From: DATLXU01 sp035575515
GTDB lineage: Bacteria > Acidobacteriota > Blastocatellia > UBA7656
Reading direction: 5' to 3'
DNA: 64,000 bases
NCBI GenBank assembly: GCA_035575515.1
Contig: DATLXU010000080.1
Location: 1-64,000, forward strand
The position numbers were made by a program, and so were the translations under genes. Shown here in pieces: positions 52,538 through 61,320 of this stretch. The notes under the pieces were generated by a model. It ran no database searches. It had not been told where the DNA came from and saw only the letters and a program-made list of their open reading frames with translations. Numbering within the stretch: position 1 is the first letter of the stretch; each line of letters starts with the position of its first letter.

Positions 52538-53686
52538 TTACAGTCCAGCCGCGCGTCTGAGCGCGTCGGCTTTGTCGGTTCGCTCCCAGGTGAATTCGGG
52601 TTCGTTGCGACCGAAGTGGCCGTAGGCTGCGGTCTTCTTGTAAATCGGGCGGCGCAGGTTCAATGACTCGATTATTCCGGCGGGTGTGAGCCTGAAGTGT
52701 TCGCGCACGAGATCAGAAAGCTTGTCTTCGTCTATTTTGCCAGTGCCCCTTGTATCAACGAGCACAGAGACTGGCTCGGCCACGCCAATGGCATAGGCGA
52801 GTTGCACTTCGCAGCGTTCGGCAAGTCCTGCGGCGACTATGTTCTTTGCGACGTAGCGCGCCATATATGACGCCGAGCGGTCAACCTTTGTCGGGTCCTT
52901 GCCTGAAAACGCGCCGCCGCCGTGCGCGCCCGCGCCGCCGTAAGTGTCAACGATTATCTTGCGGCCCGTCAGTCCCGTGTCTCCCTGCGGCCCGCCGATG
53001 ACGAACCGGCCAGTCGGATTGATGTGAAAATTGGTCTTGCCGTCGAGCATCTCGCCCGGCATGACAGATTTGATGACGTGATTGATGACGTCTTCGTGAA
53101 TCTGATCGTTTGCGACCGATTCGGAGTGCTGAGTGGAAATAACGACCGTGTCAACGCGAACGGGCTTGCGGTCAACGTACTCGACCGTGACCTGCGATTT
53201 GCCGTCGGGCCTGAGGTAATCGAGCAAACCTTCTTTGCGAACGTCCGAGAGGCGGCGGGTGAGCTTGTGCGCAAGCATAATAGGCAGCGGCATAAGCTCA
53301 GGCGTTTCGTTACAGGCGTAGCCGAACATCATTCCCTGATCGCCCGCGCCGCCCGTGTCAACGCCCATCGCAATGTCCTGTGATTGAGCGTCAATCGCGG
53401 TAATCACGCCGCAGGTTTCGCAATCGAATCCGTACTTGGCTCGCGTGTAGCCAATCTCTCTGACGGTCTCGCGAACTATCTTGGGAATATCAACCCACGC
53501 TGATGTGGTAATCTCGCCCGCGACAATAACGAGTCCGGTTGTGAGCAACGTCTCGCAGGCCACGCGGCCTTCGGGGTCTTTTTGCAATACTGCATCAAGC
53601 ACAGCGTCGGAAATCTGGTCGGCCATTTTATCGGGGTGGCCTTCGGTCACAGATTCCGATGTGAACAAACGACGGTTAGTACTCAC
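52538..53686 (-). CDS. metK: S-adenosylmethionine synthetase
   Basis: 382 residues from GTG 53686 (AGGAGG ten nt upstream). Makes SAM from methionine and ATP. Motifs: FTSESVTEGHPDKMADQISDAVLD in part, GITAIDAQSQDIA region, GAGDQGMMFGYACNETPELMPLPI in part (the conserved hexapeptide), and GGGAFSGKDPTKVDRSASYMARYVAKN in part. It has its own strong promoter at 53768-53796. Upstream of ahcY on the same strand. Confidence 0.98.
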   Translation of the reverse strand: MSTNRRLFTSESVTEGHPDKMADQISDAVLDAVLQKDPEGRVACETLLTTGLVIVAGEITTSAWVDIPKIVRETVREIGYTRAKYGFDCETCGVITAIDAQSQDIAMGVDTGGAGDQGMMFGYACNETPELMPLPIMLAHKLTRRLSDVRKEGLLDYLRPDGKSQVTVEYVDRKPVRVDTVVISTQHSESVANDQIHEDVINHVIKSVMPGEMLDGKTNFHINPTGRFVIGGPQGDTGLTGRKIIVDTYGGAGAHGGGAFSGKDPTKVDRSASYMARYVAKNIVAAGLAERCEVQLAYAIGVAEPVSVLVDTRGTGKIDEDKLSDLVREHFRLTPAGIIESLNLRRPIYKKTAAYGHFGRNEPEFTWERTDKADALRRAAGL

Positions 53687-53767
53687 TAAATCGTAGCCTC
53701 CTATCGGTAATTGCCCTGCGGCGGGTCACGTTATAACACGGACGCAAAGCGTTGCTTTAAGCGCGAA

Positions 53768-53796
53768 AATCTAACAGACGCCATGTTGAGTGTCAA
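53768..53796 (-). promoter_or_regulatory. strong sigma-70-type promoter of metK
   Basis: On the minus strand TTGACA (complement of 53791-53796), a 17-nt spacer and TAGATT (complement of 53768-53773). The leader of about 75 nt contains AAAGC-AAC-GCTTT and ends with AGGAGG. I could not match it to a known SAM riboswitch class. Confidence 0.75.
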
Positions 53797-53893
53797 GGTG
53801 AATAGCAGACGGGCAGGCAGGCGTGTGCATAGACCAATCCCATCGGCGATGATTTTAAGAGCTAGAATGATTGTAGCTTGCAGAGTGTAACCA

Positions 53894-53931
53894 GGGATTT
53901 AACTCCGCGCTCAATTGCGGAGCTAAATCCC
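53894..53931 (-). terminator. strong hairpin downstream of the radical SAM gene
   Basis: GGGATTTA (53894-53901) pairs with TAAATCCC (53924-53931); inside, CTCCGC pairs with GCGGAG. One internal mismatch, eight-nt loop. There is no T tract on the minus-strand side, so it may end transcription only with Rho or stabilise the mRNA end. Confidence 0.45.
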
Positions 53932-53982
53932 ATCAAATGAATTGCAGGCACAAATCCCGGTTTCGGTCAGCGCAAACACTTT

Positions 53983-55320
53983 TCAGTCAAGGTTGGTCGT
54001 CCCCTGAAAACCGCGCTTCGCCATCTTCCACAGCCAGCGGATTATGCGCGCGTCGTCGTATGCGTAGGCGAGATTGTGATTCAAGGTCGAGAAACAGTGC
54101 GTCTGACAGGTCTTCTTCATCTCATTCAACTGTTTGACGTCAAACTTGTGGTTGCCGACCGTGCCCCAGTCATAACTCGCGCCATACATCGGAAAGCACG
54201 GGCCGAGCGTGCCGTCCACGCGGATGATGACGTTGTTCTGACCTGCGCGACAATTCCATTCGAATCCTTTGCCGCGCATGAACTGTTTCATCTCATTCAG
54301 CCTGTGAATTGAATTGACGATCTTGTAACCCTGTCGCTTTTTGTCAATGATCCAATCAATAAGCTCATCTACTTGCGGCCAGTCTTCGGGGCGTATGTAT
54401 GTCGGATTGTCCGCGTAGTGTTTGAAGTGGTCCTGTTCCATCATCGGCGTCTCGTTGATGTGGAAGTCGACGACGAGGCTGTTGTCGTGCGCGAACTCTG
54501 TTAGCTGTCGCATATCGTCCAGATTGTTGCGGCAGATATTCATGTTGAAGAAGACGCTGTAGCCATAACGGTACTGTTTGTTCAGGAGGTAATTGAGGTT
54601 TTCGCGCACGGGATTGAGAGCCTTCGGCAGGCCCGGCTTTTCGTCCACAGCGTCGAGGGCGAAGTTGTAAATTGCAACGCCTGCGTCGGCGAGGCGATCA
54701 ATCAAAGGCGGGCGCAGCAACCTGCCGTTCGTGCCTATGTAAACCCAGAAGCCTTTCTTCGCGGCGTAGTAAACGACCTTGTGCGCGAAGTCGGGTCTCA
54801 AGAGCGGCTCACCGCCCATCAGCGCCACCACGCGGCAGCCCGAATCATAGAGCCAGTCAATCGCATCTTTGGCCATCTCTTCGGTCATGCCCTTAACGCG
54901 ATTGTCGAACGACCAGCAGTACCAGCAGTCGAGATTGCATTTGTACTCAACGAAGAGATAGGCGGTGATTGGGTGAAAATCGCCCGGCAGCACACGCGAG
55001 CGGACGTAGGGGACGAGCCACCCGCGCATCGCGCGGACGATGTACGGAGCCGTCCAACGTCGTTTGGCCGGAGGCACATGCGGCTTGTGGTCTTCGGCAG
55101 GGTCACCGAGCAGCTCAGGCCGCTGCGGAAAGACCGGCTCTGGCAGGACATTCTTTTTCTCCGCAGGTTCTGATTGATTCGCGGTCTTCGGCGCTGTCTT
55201 CAATTGAACTAAAGGTTTTTGTGTGGGCGATGCGTTTCGCAGCAAGTCATGAAGATCGGCGTCTAAGCGGAATGGGGCGACGCTGTTCGGCTTGTTTTGA
55301 TTATGTTCCTGTGGTTGCAT
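53983..55320 (-). CDS. radical SAM protein with SPASM-like C-terminal cysteines
   Basis: 445 residues; AGGAGG lies five nt before ATG 55320. After a hydrophilic N-terminal ~115 residues comes the SAM/[4Fe-4S] motif CNLDCWYC (Cys128, 132, 135), then VVALMGGEPLLRPDF (GGE motif), VYIGTNGRLL and a TIM-barrel pattern. The C-terminal part has Cys at CRAGQNNVIIRVDGTLGPCF and KKTCQTHCF, as in SPASM or twitch domains that hold further iron-sulfur clusters. Substrate unknown; a peptide-modifying or lipid-acting role is possible. Divergent from the Memo-AMMECR1 pair, 494 nt apart. Confidence 0.85.
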   Translation of the reverse strand: MQPQEHNQNKPNSVAPFRLDADLHDLLRNASPTQKPLVQLKTAPKTANQSEPAEKKNVLPEPVFPQRPELLGDPAEDHKPHVPPAKRRWTAPYIVRAMRGWLVPYVRSRVLPGDFHPITAYLFVEYKCNLDCWYCWSFDNRVKGMTEEMAKDAIDWLYDSGCRVVALMGGEPLLRPDFAHKVVYYAAKKGFWVYIGTNGRLLRPPLIDRLADAGVAIYNFALDAVDEKPGLPKALNPVRENLNYLLNKQYRYGYSVFFNMNICRNNLDDMRQLTEFAHDNSLVVDFHINETPMMEQDHFKHYADNPTYIRPEDWPQVDELIDWIIDKKRQGYKIVNSIHRLNEMKQFMRGKGFEWNCRAGQNNVIIRVDGTLGPCFPMYGASYDWGTVGNHKFDVKQLNEMKKTCQTHCFSTLNHNLAYAYDDARIIRWLWKMAKRGFQGTTNLD

Positions 55321-55727
55321 TCATTCCTCCTGGAAAGATGTTCGTTCGTCTTTAATCGGAAGTCCTCTCCCGGCGAGAGATGATGGGCGCTGATGAAGAT
55401 TGCGCCGGTTCTGCGAGCCTGACGCGAGGCGCTTCACTTCAACAGCGCGGCGAGCTTTTGTCTTTTCACACGCTGGTTTGCTCAATCCCTGAATCAACTC
55501 AATCTTTGTGCGCTTTCGCGCGATTTTTGCCTCAATCTAACTAACACGGAAAGGCTGCTTGACCCCACGCAGTAATTATCACATTTCGCTCAAAAACCAA
55601 ATTCTATCCTCACTGCATGATCCCACTTGATATTCGTTATGTACTAAATCCGTTTTTATCTGTCAAATGGATTGCATAATTCTAAATGATACCTCCTCAG
55701 TTGTGCCCGATCCGAGATGCCTGGCAG
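55321..55727. other. gene-free part of the divergent spacer
   Basis: Ribosome-binding site of the radical SAM gene at its left edge; the rest is AT-rich between 55570 and 55690 and has no supported gene or hairpin. Confidence 0.4.
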
Positions 55728-55757
55728 TTGAACTCAATTTTGGCTGAGAGTTATTAT
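55728..55757 (+). promoter_or_regulatory. promoter of the Memo-AMMECR1 pair
   Basis: TTGAAC (55728-55733), 18-nt spacer, TATTAT (55752-55757). The start codon of the first gene is 58 nt downstream, which also argues against the longer reading frame opening at 55686. Confidence 0.55.
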
Positions 55758-55814
55758 GTTGCTCGGCGACTTACTTGCACGATACAACACGAAGCAAGCC
55801 GAAGGAGTGTCACA

Positions 55815-56639
55815 ATGGACGGCTCAATCGTATTTGCTGGAATAGCGCCGCACCCGCCGCTGCTCGTTCCCGAAGTGGGCGGCAAACGCATCGAACAGGT
55901 TCAAGACTCGCAGGGCGCCTTGCGCGTTTTCTCCCGCCGATTGATTGATACCAATCCTGAAACGGTCGTCGTTATTTCTCCGCATTCGCCGCTCGATCCG
56001 CGCGCGTTTACGGCTCGCGCAACAAAAGAGCTTCGCGGCGACTTCAGCGAGTTTTATGCGCCGCAGGTCCGCCTCACGTTTCAAAACGATCTTGAAATGA
56101 TCGAAGCCATCAAGCGCGCTGCCGCAGATGAAGGCGTGAGCTTCGGCGAGCTTGGGCGCAACTATCCGCTCGATCACGGCGCGATGGTCCCGCTCTATTA
56201 TCTGCGTGAAGCCGGGTGGAGCGGTCCTGTGGTCGTGATTGGGTTCACGATGCTTTCGATTGAAAAGCACCTGGCATTCGGGCGCGCAATCGAGCGAGCG
56301 GCTCGCTCGATTAATAAACGCATCGCGCTCGTTGCAAGCGGGGACCTCAGCCATCGCCTGATCGTGGGCGGGCCTTATGAGTTTGAACCCACTGCGCATC
56401 TTTTTGACGAGCAAATCGTTCGCTCAATATCAAAAGGCGACCCAAGCGGCGTGATAAACGTTGATGATGATTTGAGGAATCGAGCGGGTGAGTGCGGCTA
56501 TCGCTCGATTTTAATTGCGCTCGGAAGCGTCGGCGAAAACTTGCGCGACCACCAGGTGCTCAGCTACGAAGGCCCGTTCGGCGTCGGCTACATGGTCGCC
56601 GTGCTTCTCGATGAAAATAGAGCTATAAGCAAATCATGA
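55815..56639 (+). CDS. amrB: Memo-family protein (AmmeMemoRadiSam system protein B)
   Basis: 274 residues from ATG 55815, preceded by AAGGAG. The fold is that of class III extradiol dioxygenases: FAGIAPHPPLLVPEVGG with a metal-binding His, VVVISPHSPLDPRAF, NYPLDHGAMVPLYYL and LVASGDLSHRL with further His and Asp. The bacterial family is nearly always found with AMMECR1 and a radical SAM enzyme, in a pathway not understood in detail. Its stop overlaps the AMMECR1 start (ATGA at 56636-56639). Confidence 0.93.
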   Translation: MDGSIVFAGIAPHPPLLVPEVGGKRIEQVQDSQGALRVFSRRLIDTNPETVVVISPHSPLDPRAFTARATKELRGDFSEFYAPQVRLTFQNDLEMIEAIKRAAADEGVSFGELGRNYPLDHGAMVPLYYLREAGWSGPVVVIGFTMLSIEKHLAFGRAIERAARSINKRIALVASGDLSHRLIVGGPYEFEPTAHLFDEQIVRSISKGDPSGVINVDDDLRNRAGECGYRSILIALGSVGENLRDHQVLSYEGPFGVGYMVAVLLDENRAISKS

Positions 56640-57175
56640 ATGACCTTGCTGGCAACATAGCGCCGCAGGAAATGGCCCGGCTCACAGTTGAGAGCTTCAT
56701 ACGCGAAGGAATTATTCTGCCTGCGCCCGCAAACCCACAAGGCATACTGGCCGAGCGCGCGGGCACGTTCGTCACCTTGCGAAGCTCAGACGGTCAACTG
56801 CGCGGGTGCATCGGAACTATCGAGCCGATGTGCAAAACGGTCGCGCACGAGATAATTCAAAACGCAATCAGCGCCGCCACGCACGACCCACGCTTTCCAC
56901 CTGTCAGAGTAGATGAGCTGCCGGGACTTTCGTATGGGGTTGATGTTTTGTCCGTGCCCGAAAGGGTGAAAGGCGTCGAAGACCTCGACCCGCAGCAGTT
57001 CGGAGTCATTATCGAAACGATGGATGGCAGGCGGCGGGGGCTTCTGCTCCCACGTATTGAAACGATAAACACGGCTCAGGAGCAATGGCTCGCAGTTCAC
57101 TTGAAAGCGGGCATAAGACCTGGCACGCCCGTCCGCGTCGAGCGATTCACCGTCACACGCTTCGGCAAAGACTAG
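56636..57175 (+). CDS. amrA: AMMECR1-domain protein (AmmeMemoRadiSam system protein A)
   Basis: 179 residues with the AMMECR1 signature: TFVTLRSSDGQLRGCIGTIEP (with the family's RGCIG), ISAATHDPRFPPVRVDEL, YGVDVLSVPERV, RRGLLLPRI. The function is unknown in all domains of life; the conserved Cys and Arg suggest catalysis. Overlaps the Memo gene by four nt, so translation is coupled. The radical SAM partner of the usual trio is not adjacent. Confidence 0.95.
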   Translation: MNDLAGNIAPQEMARLTVESFIREGIILPAPANPQGILAERAGTFVTLRSSDGQLRGCIGTIEPMCKTVAHEIIQNAISAATHDPRFPPVRVDELPGLSYGVDVLSVPERVKGVEDLDPQQFGVIIETMDGRRRGLLLPRIETINTAQEQWLAVHLKAGIRPGTPVRVERFTVTRFGKD

Positions 57176-57199
57176 GGGGTTTTGACTCTACAGCAACGC

Positions 57200-57229
57200 T
57201 TGACAGCCGTTCAAGCCGCCCGTTATTCT
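57200..57229 (+). promoter_or_regulatory. promoter of rpsT
   Basis: TTGACA (57200-57205), 18-nt spacer, TATTCT (57224-57229), giving a leader of about 45 nt before rpsT. Confidence 0.65.
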
Positions 57230-57281
57230 ATTAATCTTTTTTCAAGAGAATTTTCTTCACCGTATAGAGGAGAGATAGTAG

Positions 57282-57548
57282 ATGGCAAATCATAAGTCAG
57301 CCGAAAAGCGCGTGCGCCAAACCGAACGCCGCAATGAAGTCAATCGCCGCAATCGCGGACACCTTCGCACCGAGATTAAGAAACTGCGCGCCGCAATCGC
57401 GGCGGGCAATCGCGAAGAGTCTCAGGCGCTGCTCGCGCGAACCATTTCGGTGATTGATAAATCCATTCAGAAAGGCGTGCTCCATAAGAACGCCGCCGCC
57501 CGCTATAAATCGCGCCTCACAACAGCTGTCAACAACCTGTCGGCTTAA
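57282..57548 (+). CDS. rpsT: 30S ribosomal protein S20
   Basis: 88 residues, basic and helical as usual for S20, which binds the 5' domain of 16S rRNA. Motifs: MANHKSAEKRVRQTERRNEVN, RGHLRTEIKKLRAAI, IDKSIQKGVLHKNAAARYKSRL in part. GAGGAGAGA precedes the ATG. Monocistronic with its own promoter and terminator. Confidence 0.97.
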   Translation: MANHKSAEKRVRQTERRNEVNRRNRGHLRTEIKKLRAAIAAGNREESQALLARTISVIDKSIQKGVLHKNAAARYKSRLTTAVNNLSA

Positions 57549-57608
57549 TTGAGTCAAGCGATTGCAAACTTCGCGTGGTTACTCGCGCGGCCAATACTTC
57601 ATAAAACG

Positions 57609-57643
57609 AAAAAGAGAACGGCACCAAGCGCCGTTCTCTTTTT
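57609..57643. terminator. bidirectional intrinsic terminator between rpsT and the encapsulin gene
   Basis: A fourteen-pair stem: AAAAAGAGAACGGC (57609-57622) with its complement at 57630-57643, seven-nt loop. Poly-U on either strand: it can end rpsT (+) and the encapsulin gene (-). Confidence 0.9.
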
Positions 57644-57697
57644 GTTGCCTATCGCGAATCGGGAATCAATCCACCATTAACAGCTTCCCTTCCCGCT

Positions 57698-58567
57698 TTA
57701 CTTTTTGCGCGCAGACCTTCCTTCAGCCGGAGGCTCAAGCGTGCAAATTGAGCCGTGCCGCTTGATTCTCAAATATACTGACTCAAAGACGCGAAACGGG
57801 TGATTCATGTGCTCCGCGCCAAGATACGCAACCGTCAAATCTTGAGCGACTGCCAAATCGAAGTTCTGCGCGCCAGTCGCTACGACCATACCGTAGCCGT
57901 TTTGAATCAGCGGCGATTGATAAACGCCGTCGGTAATGATCTTTCGTATTTGCTCGATCTCAAGCACGCCCGTGCCGGGATGGACCTGATGCATCTGCGT
58001 GTAAAGCACAGGGCTTACGACCATCGCATACGGCCCATAGTGGCCCGCCTGCGCAAGAACCTGAGTTGCGTCAATCGCATCTTGAAAAGCATTGCCCGCC
58101 TGCGCCCAATCGCGCCGCGTCATGACCTGGCGGCCTTCGACGATCATCAATCCTTCGTAGCCCATCTCAGCGTTGCCGTTGAAGATCAAATCATCTTCGG
58201 CATCAGCGCAGAAAGCCGCCGCGCCCGCAGCCGCAGCTATGTCTAAAGGCGTGCCCGCCTGCCGCGAAGTCTCTATGTCGCGCCAGTGAAGAATAAAATC
58301 TTTATAGATGAGCGGGATTATTCCGCTCTCGCGGCGAACTGAGCGAACAGGATCGGATTCCTCTTCGCCTAAGAGGCCGATGCGGCCAATCGTAGTGCCT
58401 GAGAAATGGTCGTGCACGATTGTCTGAACGCCTGGACCGAGCGGCCCGTGAAGGTCAACTATGCGGCGGCCAACCAATCGCCTGCGCGCAACCTCAATGA
58501 CCACAGCCTTGATGTTTTCCCATTCCTGATCGTTCAGCGGATTTTCTTCGTGAGCAAAGATGGGCAT
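57698..58567 (-). CDS. encapsulin nanocompartment shell protein (family 1)
   Basis: 289 residues with the HK97-like encapsulin sequence: NPLNDQEWENIKAVVIEVARRR near the N-terminus, GRRIVDLHGPLGPGVQ, IPLIYKDFILHWRDIE, AAAFCADAEDDLIFNG, GPYAMVVSPVLYTQMHQ, VATGAQNFDLAVAQDLTVAYLG and FRVFESVYLRIKR. Family 1 shells self-assemble and enclose a cargo such as a ferritin-like protein or DyP peroxidase, recognised by a C-terminal peptide. No such cargo is next to it: holA lies upstream and rpsT, convergent, downstream. The cargo must be encoded elsewhere or be unknown. Confidence 0.92.
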   Translation of the reverse strand: MPIFAHEENPLNDQEWENIKAVVIEVARRRLVGRRIVDLHGPLGPGVQTIVHDHFSGTTIGRIGLLGEEESDPVRSVRRESGIIPLIYKDFILHWRDIETSRQAGTPLDIAAAAGAAAFCADAEDDLIFNGNAEMGYEGLMIVEGRQVMTRRDWAQAGNAFQDAIDATQVLAQAGHYGPYAMVVSPVLYTQMHQVHPGTGVLEIEQIRKIITDGVYQSPLIQNGYGMVVATGAQNFDLAVAQDLTVAYLGAEHMNHPFRVFESVYLRIKRHGSICTLEPPAEGRSARKK

Positions 58568-58582
58568 CCTTCTCCTCCAGAA

Positions 58583-58660
58583 CAGTTTTCAGTTTTCAGT
58601 TTTTAGTTTTCAGGTTGCAGTCAAAGGCGCAATGACCAACTAAAAACTGAAAACTAACTT
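58583..58660. repeat. intergenic inverted repeat, word TTTTCAG
   Basis: Left arm 58583-58614 (CAGTTTTCAGTTTTCAGTTT and on), right arm 58638-58660 (AACTAAAAACTGAAAACTAA and on). Between holA and the encapsulin gene, both minus strand, a few nt upstream of the encapsulin ribosome-binding site. Confidence 0.8.
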
Positions 58661-58674
58661 GATATGAATATACT

Positions 58675-59721
58675 TCACCGCGCGCTGACGGGCAAAGTCA
58701 ATTCAGCGATGAGATACTCCATTTGAAGGCGCGGCGTCGCTTCGGAATTCTTTATTGCGTTGTCCACCTGCGCGATGCGGCGAAGCCCATGCACTATCTC
58801 CTCGCGCGGCGTGTGCAGGATTCTTCTGTTGAACACTTCAGCGTTCCGCCCGTATCGGCCCGTCGCTTTATTGACCTCTTCGGTCGGCGCTTTTTTTGCC
58901 ATCAACTCTTTCGCCGCAAGCATCCTGCGATAGAGTCCCGCAAGCGCGCCGAGCACCATCAGCGGGTCGTTGCCGTCATCAAGCAATCGCTCCATCAATC
59001 GAAGAGCGCGTTTGCGATTGCGCTCGATTATCGCGTCCCAAAGCTCCCAGCTAGTGTGCTCGCGGGCGCGCGGCACAAGCTCCTCGACAGCTGAATTATT
59101 GATAATTCCTCCGCCCGCATAAAGCGCGAGCTTTTCAAGCTCATTCACCAGACGATTCAACCGCGTGCCGACAAGCCCTATAAGATGGCCTAAGGCGGAA
59201 GGCTCTATGCGACACCCGCGCCGCTTCAGGAATTCTTCGGCGTAGCGCGTCGCCTGCTGATCAGTCAATGGCTCGAACGAGACGACTGTGGCGGTCTTCA
59301 ATAGTGCGGTCGAAATCTTCCTTCGTTGATCGAGCGAGACAGTTTGAAATACGATGGTTGCCGTAGGCGACGGGTTTTTCAGGTAGTCAATCACAAGCTC
59401 GTTTTCGTGCTCCCTGATCTTATCGAAATCGCGGATGACGACGAGCCGTCGCGCGCTCATCATCGGCAACTGGTTGGCTTGCTCAAGCGCCTCAGTGATG
59501 TAAACCTTCGGGCCGATCTGATTCGGGTTTGTGATGGTGAAGGTCGAGACGTTGAACATCCGAAAGGCTTCGTCAATCGTTGAGACAAGCAGCTTCAACG
59601 CGCGCTCTTGAAGGTACGCTTCTTCGCCGACGAATAGATAGAGCGACTCTACGCGCCCTTCTTTCACCTGGCGGCGGAACTCTTCATAAGTTAATCCAAC
59701 GAGTTTCTTTCGCCTGCTCAC
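58675..59721 (-). CDS. holA: DNA polymerase III subunit delta
   Basis: 348 residues of the clamp-loader delta subunit, which opens the beta clamp. N-terminal AAA-like domain: VESLYLFVGEEAYLQERALKLL, RRLVVIRDFDKI, ATIVFQT, then the lid (LDQRRKISTALLKTATVVSFEPL in part) and the collar domain (DPLMVLGALAGLYRRMLAAKEL, TPRLQMEYLIAEL). Typical length. Its start overlaps the lptE stop (59718-59721), as these genes are often linked. Confidence 0.93.
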   Translation of the reverse strand: MSRRKKLVGLTYEEFRRQVKEGRVESLYLFVGEEAYLQERALKLLVSTIDEAFRMFNVSTFTITNPNQIGPKVYITEALEQANQLPMMSARRLVVIRDFDKIREHENELVIDYLKNPSPTATIVFQTVSLDQRRKISTALLKTATVVSFEPLTDQQATRYAEEFLKRRGCRIEPSALGHLIGLVGTRLNRLVNELEKLALYAGGGIINNSAVEELVPRAREHTSWELWDAIIERNRKRALRLMERLLDDGNDPLMVLGALAGLYRRMLAAKELMAKKAPTEEVNKATGRYGRNAEVFNRRILHTPREEIVHGLRRIAQVDNAIKNSEATPRLQMEYLIAELTLPVSAR

Positions 59722-60236
59722 AGCCCTTCCATTATCGTCGAGATAATTGTCTGCGCGAAATCCTTCGCGATGCGGTCAACCGCCGGGTTCTCTTCGTTGA
59801 AGAACGACGCCGGGTCGTCCGATAGCTCGTACTCGCCTTCAAAACTCATGCGCGGATTCTGATAGAGAATCTTGCGGGTGCGGCGGTCGCGCAAGGTGAC
59901 GCTCACGATGATTCGCACATCCCAGACGCGCGTGCGACCTCGATCATCGAGGATCGAGCCGGCGGCGCGAAAGCTCCGAATGTCGCCAGTCAAAACTGCG
60001 TCGGCCTGTTCCGGATCAGTCGTGATGCGCAGCGCGCGTGCGCGTTTCAGGATTTCGTCAATGACGGATTGCGTGAATCGCTGCTCGACACGGTAGCGCA
60101 AACTTGAGTTTTGAAACACGGGCACGGCAATACTTTTAATGTCTGCGGGAAGCCCCTTGCCTTTGCCCGCAGGCTTGTAGCCGCACACGTCGAATAGAAG
60201 CGAGAACAGAATCGCAATCACTGCTGGCTTGAACAT
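59718..60236 (-). CDS. lptE: LptE-family LPS-assembly lipoprotein
   Basis: 172 residues. A signal peptide with lipobox LLFDVCGY (Cys near residue 18) anchors it in the outer membrane. The domain follows the LptE pattern: IKSIAVPVFQNSSLRYRVEQ, FTQSVIDEILKR, ADAVLTGDIRSFR, and WDVRIIVSVTLRDRRTRKILYQ. LptE plugs the LptD barrel that places LPS in the outer leaflet, so it indicates a diderm envelope. Overlaps holA downstream by four nt. Confidence 0.85.
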   Translation of the reverse strand: MFKPAVIAILFSLLFDVCGYKPAGKGKGLPADIKSIAVPVFQNSSLRYRVEQRFTQSVIDEILKRARALRITTDPEQADAVLTGDIRSFRAAGSILDDRGRTRVWDVRIIVSVTLRDRRTRKILYQNPRMSFEGEYELSDDPASFFNEENPAVDRIAKDFAQTIISTIMEGL

Positions 60237-60278
60237 CGCATTGATATTAGCTTCGCGAGCGCGATTGATACAAGCACG

Positions 60279-61310
60279 CTATGCTCGCACAGGCTCGCGG
60301 CCCAGTCGCTCGACCTGTTCAACGGCTTCTTTGTAGCGCGCGAGATAGGCCGTGTAATCCTGTTCGCTGGAAGGAAACATCCCGTACCAGAAATAATCGA
60401 AACGCTCAGTCAGGTAGCGCATAGGCGCGGTCAATGCGCTGAAGCGCGACACGCGCGCGAGGTATTCGTGATTCGTCGCGCTCTCGTCAAGCTCAACAAG
60501 GTCGCGCTCGGCCATCTCGTACAGCAGCGCGATGTAAAGCCCGCGCATAGCCCGACGAAAATCGCCGCGCCGCGCCGCCTCTATCGCAGACTCGGCAAGC
60601 TCGCGCGCGGTCATGCCAGCCTCTATCTCTTCGCCGAGCACGGTGCGCTTCGCCGCGCGCTTCCCGCTCAACCTTCTGTTGCGAGTTATGCGCAGCACGC
60701 CTATCAGCGCGGCGACGAGCGCAGCAACAATGACCGCTATCGCAAACCAGTTTCCGCCCGAACTCGCGCCGAACAGCGACGCAAGCAGCCGCATAAAGGC
60801 GTCGAGGATTTGTTTGAGAAAATCCATCACGCGGTCCCACATCTTTTTTATGAAGGCGGCAATCGGGCTTTCAGTCTTGGGCTGAAACGTTGAGCGAGAG
60901 AGTATCTCGCGAATCTTTTCATGCGGGTCGCCTGCGGCGGTCGCGTTTTGTGAATTGTTCTGCGGTTGAAGCAGTTGGCGATCAAGAGCGCGCAGACGAC
61001 TTTCAGCTTCGTCGAGATATGCGAGCCGCTGCCCGGCGTCGCGCGATGCTTTGTAAGAATTGAGCAGCGAGTGAAGCCAGGAATTATCAACCGTCACGAC
61101 GCGCCCTTCGATCCTTATCTGTTCCGATTCCGGCAGCAGCTCTTTTATCGAAGCGATTCCATCATCGCTATATGCAGGGTCTTTCTTGATGCGCTTGATC
61201 TGCTCTGCGGCCAATACGACTCGTTGCTCATAACCGAGCAGCGTCGCCGCGCTCAAAGCCTCGCTTGCCAGCAGAAGCATTATCATCAATGATGGAATTA
61301 GTCGCCTCAT
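60279..61310 (-). CDS. DUF4129-domain membrane protein
   Basis: 343 residues. A signal peptide (LIPSLMIMLLLASEALSA), an extracytoplasmic helical part to about 150, amphipathic or TM segments near 155-175, then a TM helix (WFAIAVIVAALVAALIGVL). The C-terminal DUF4129 region has ELAESAIEAARRGDFRRAM, LYIALLYEMAERDLVELDESATNHEYL and FDYFWYGMFPSSEQDYTAY. DUF4129 proteins often neighbour transglutaminase or MoxR genes; none is adjacent here, though the next upstream gene is another multi-TM protein. Function unknown. Confidence 0.82.
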   Translation of the reverse strand: MRRLIPSLMIMLLLASEALSAATLLGYEQRVVLAAEQIKRIKKDPAYSDDGIASIKELLPESEQIRIEGRVVTVDNSWLHSLLNSYKASRDAGQRLAYLDEAESRLRALDRQLLQPQNNSQNATAAGDPHEKIREILSRSTFQPKTESPIAAFIKKMWDRVMDFLKQILDAFMRLLASLFGASSGGNWFAIAVIVAALVAALIGVLRITRNRRLSGKRAAKRTVLGEEIEAGMTARELAESAIEAARRGDFRRAMRGLYIALLYEMAERDLVELDESATNHEYLARVSRFSALTAPMRYLTERFDYFWYGMFPSSEQDYTAYLARYKEAVEQVERLGREPVRA

Positions 61311-61320
61311 AGCTTGGAGT

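Noticed and set aside
53687..53761. A SAM-binding riboswitch in the metK leader
   Set aside because: The leader is short (about 75 nt) and has only a small hairpin; the conserved cores of the SAM-I, SAM-II and SAH classes known to me were not found.
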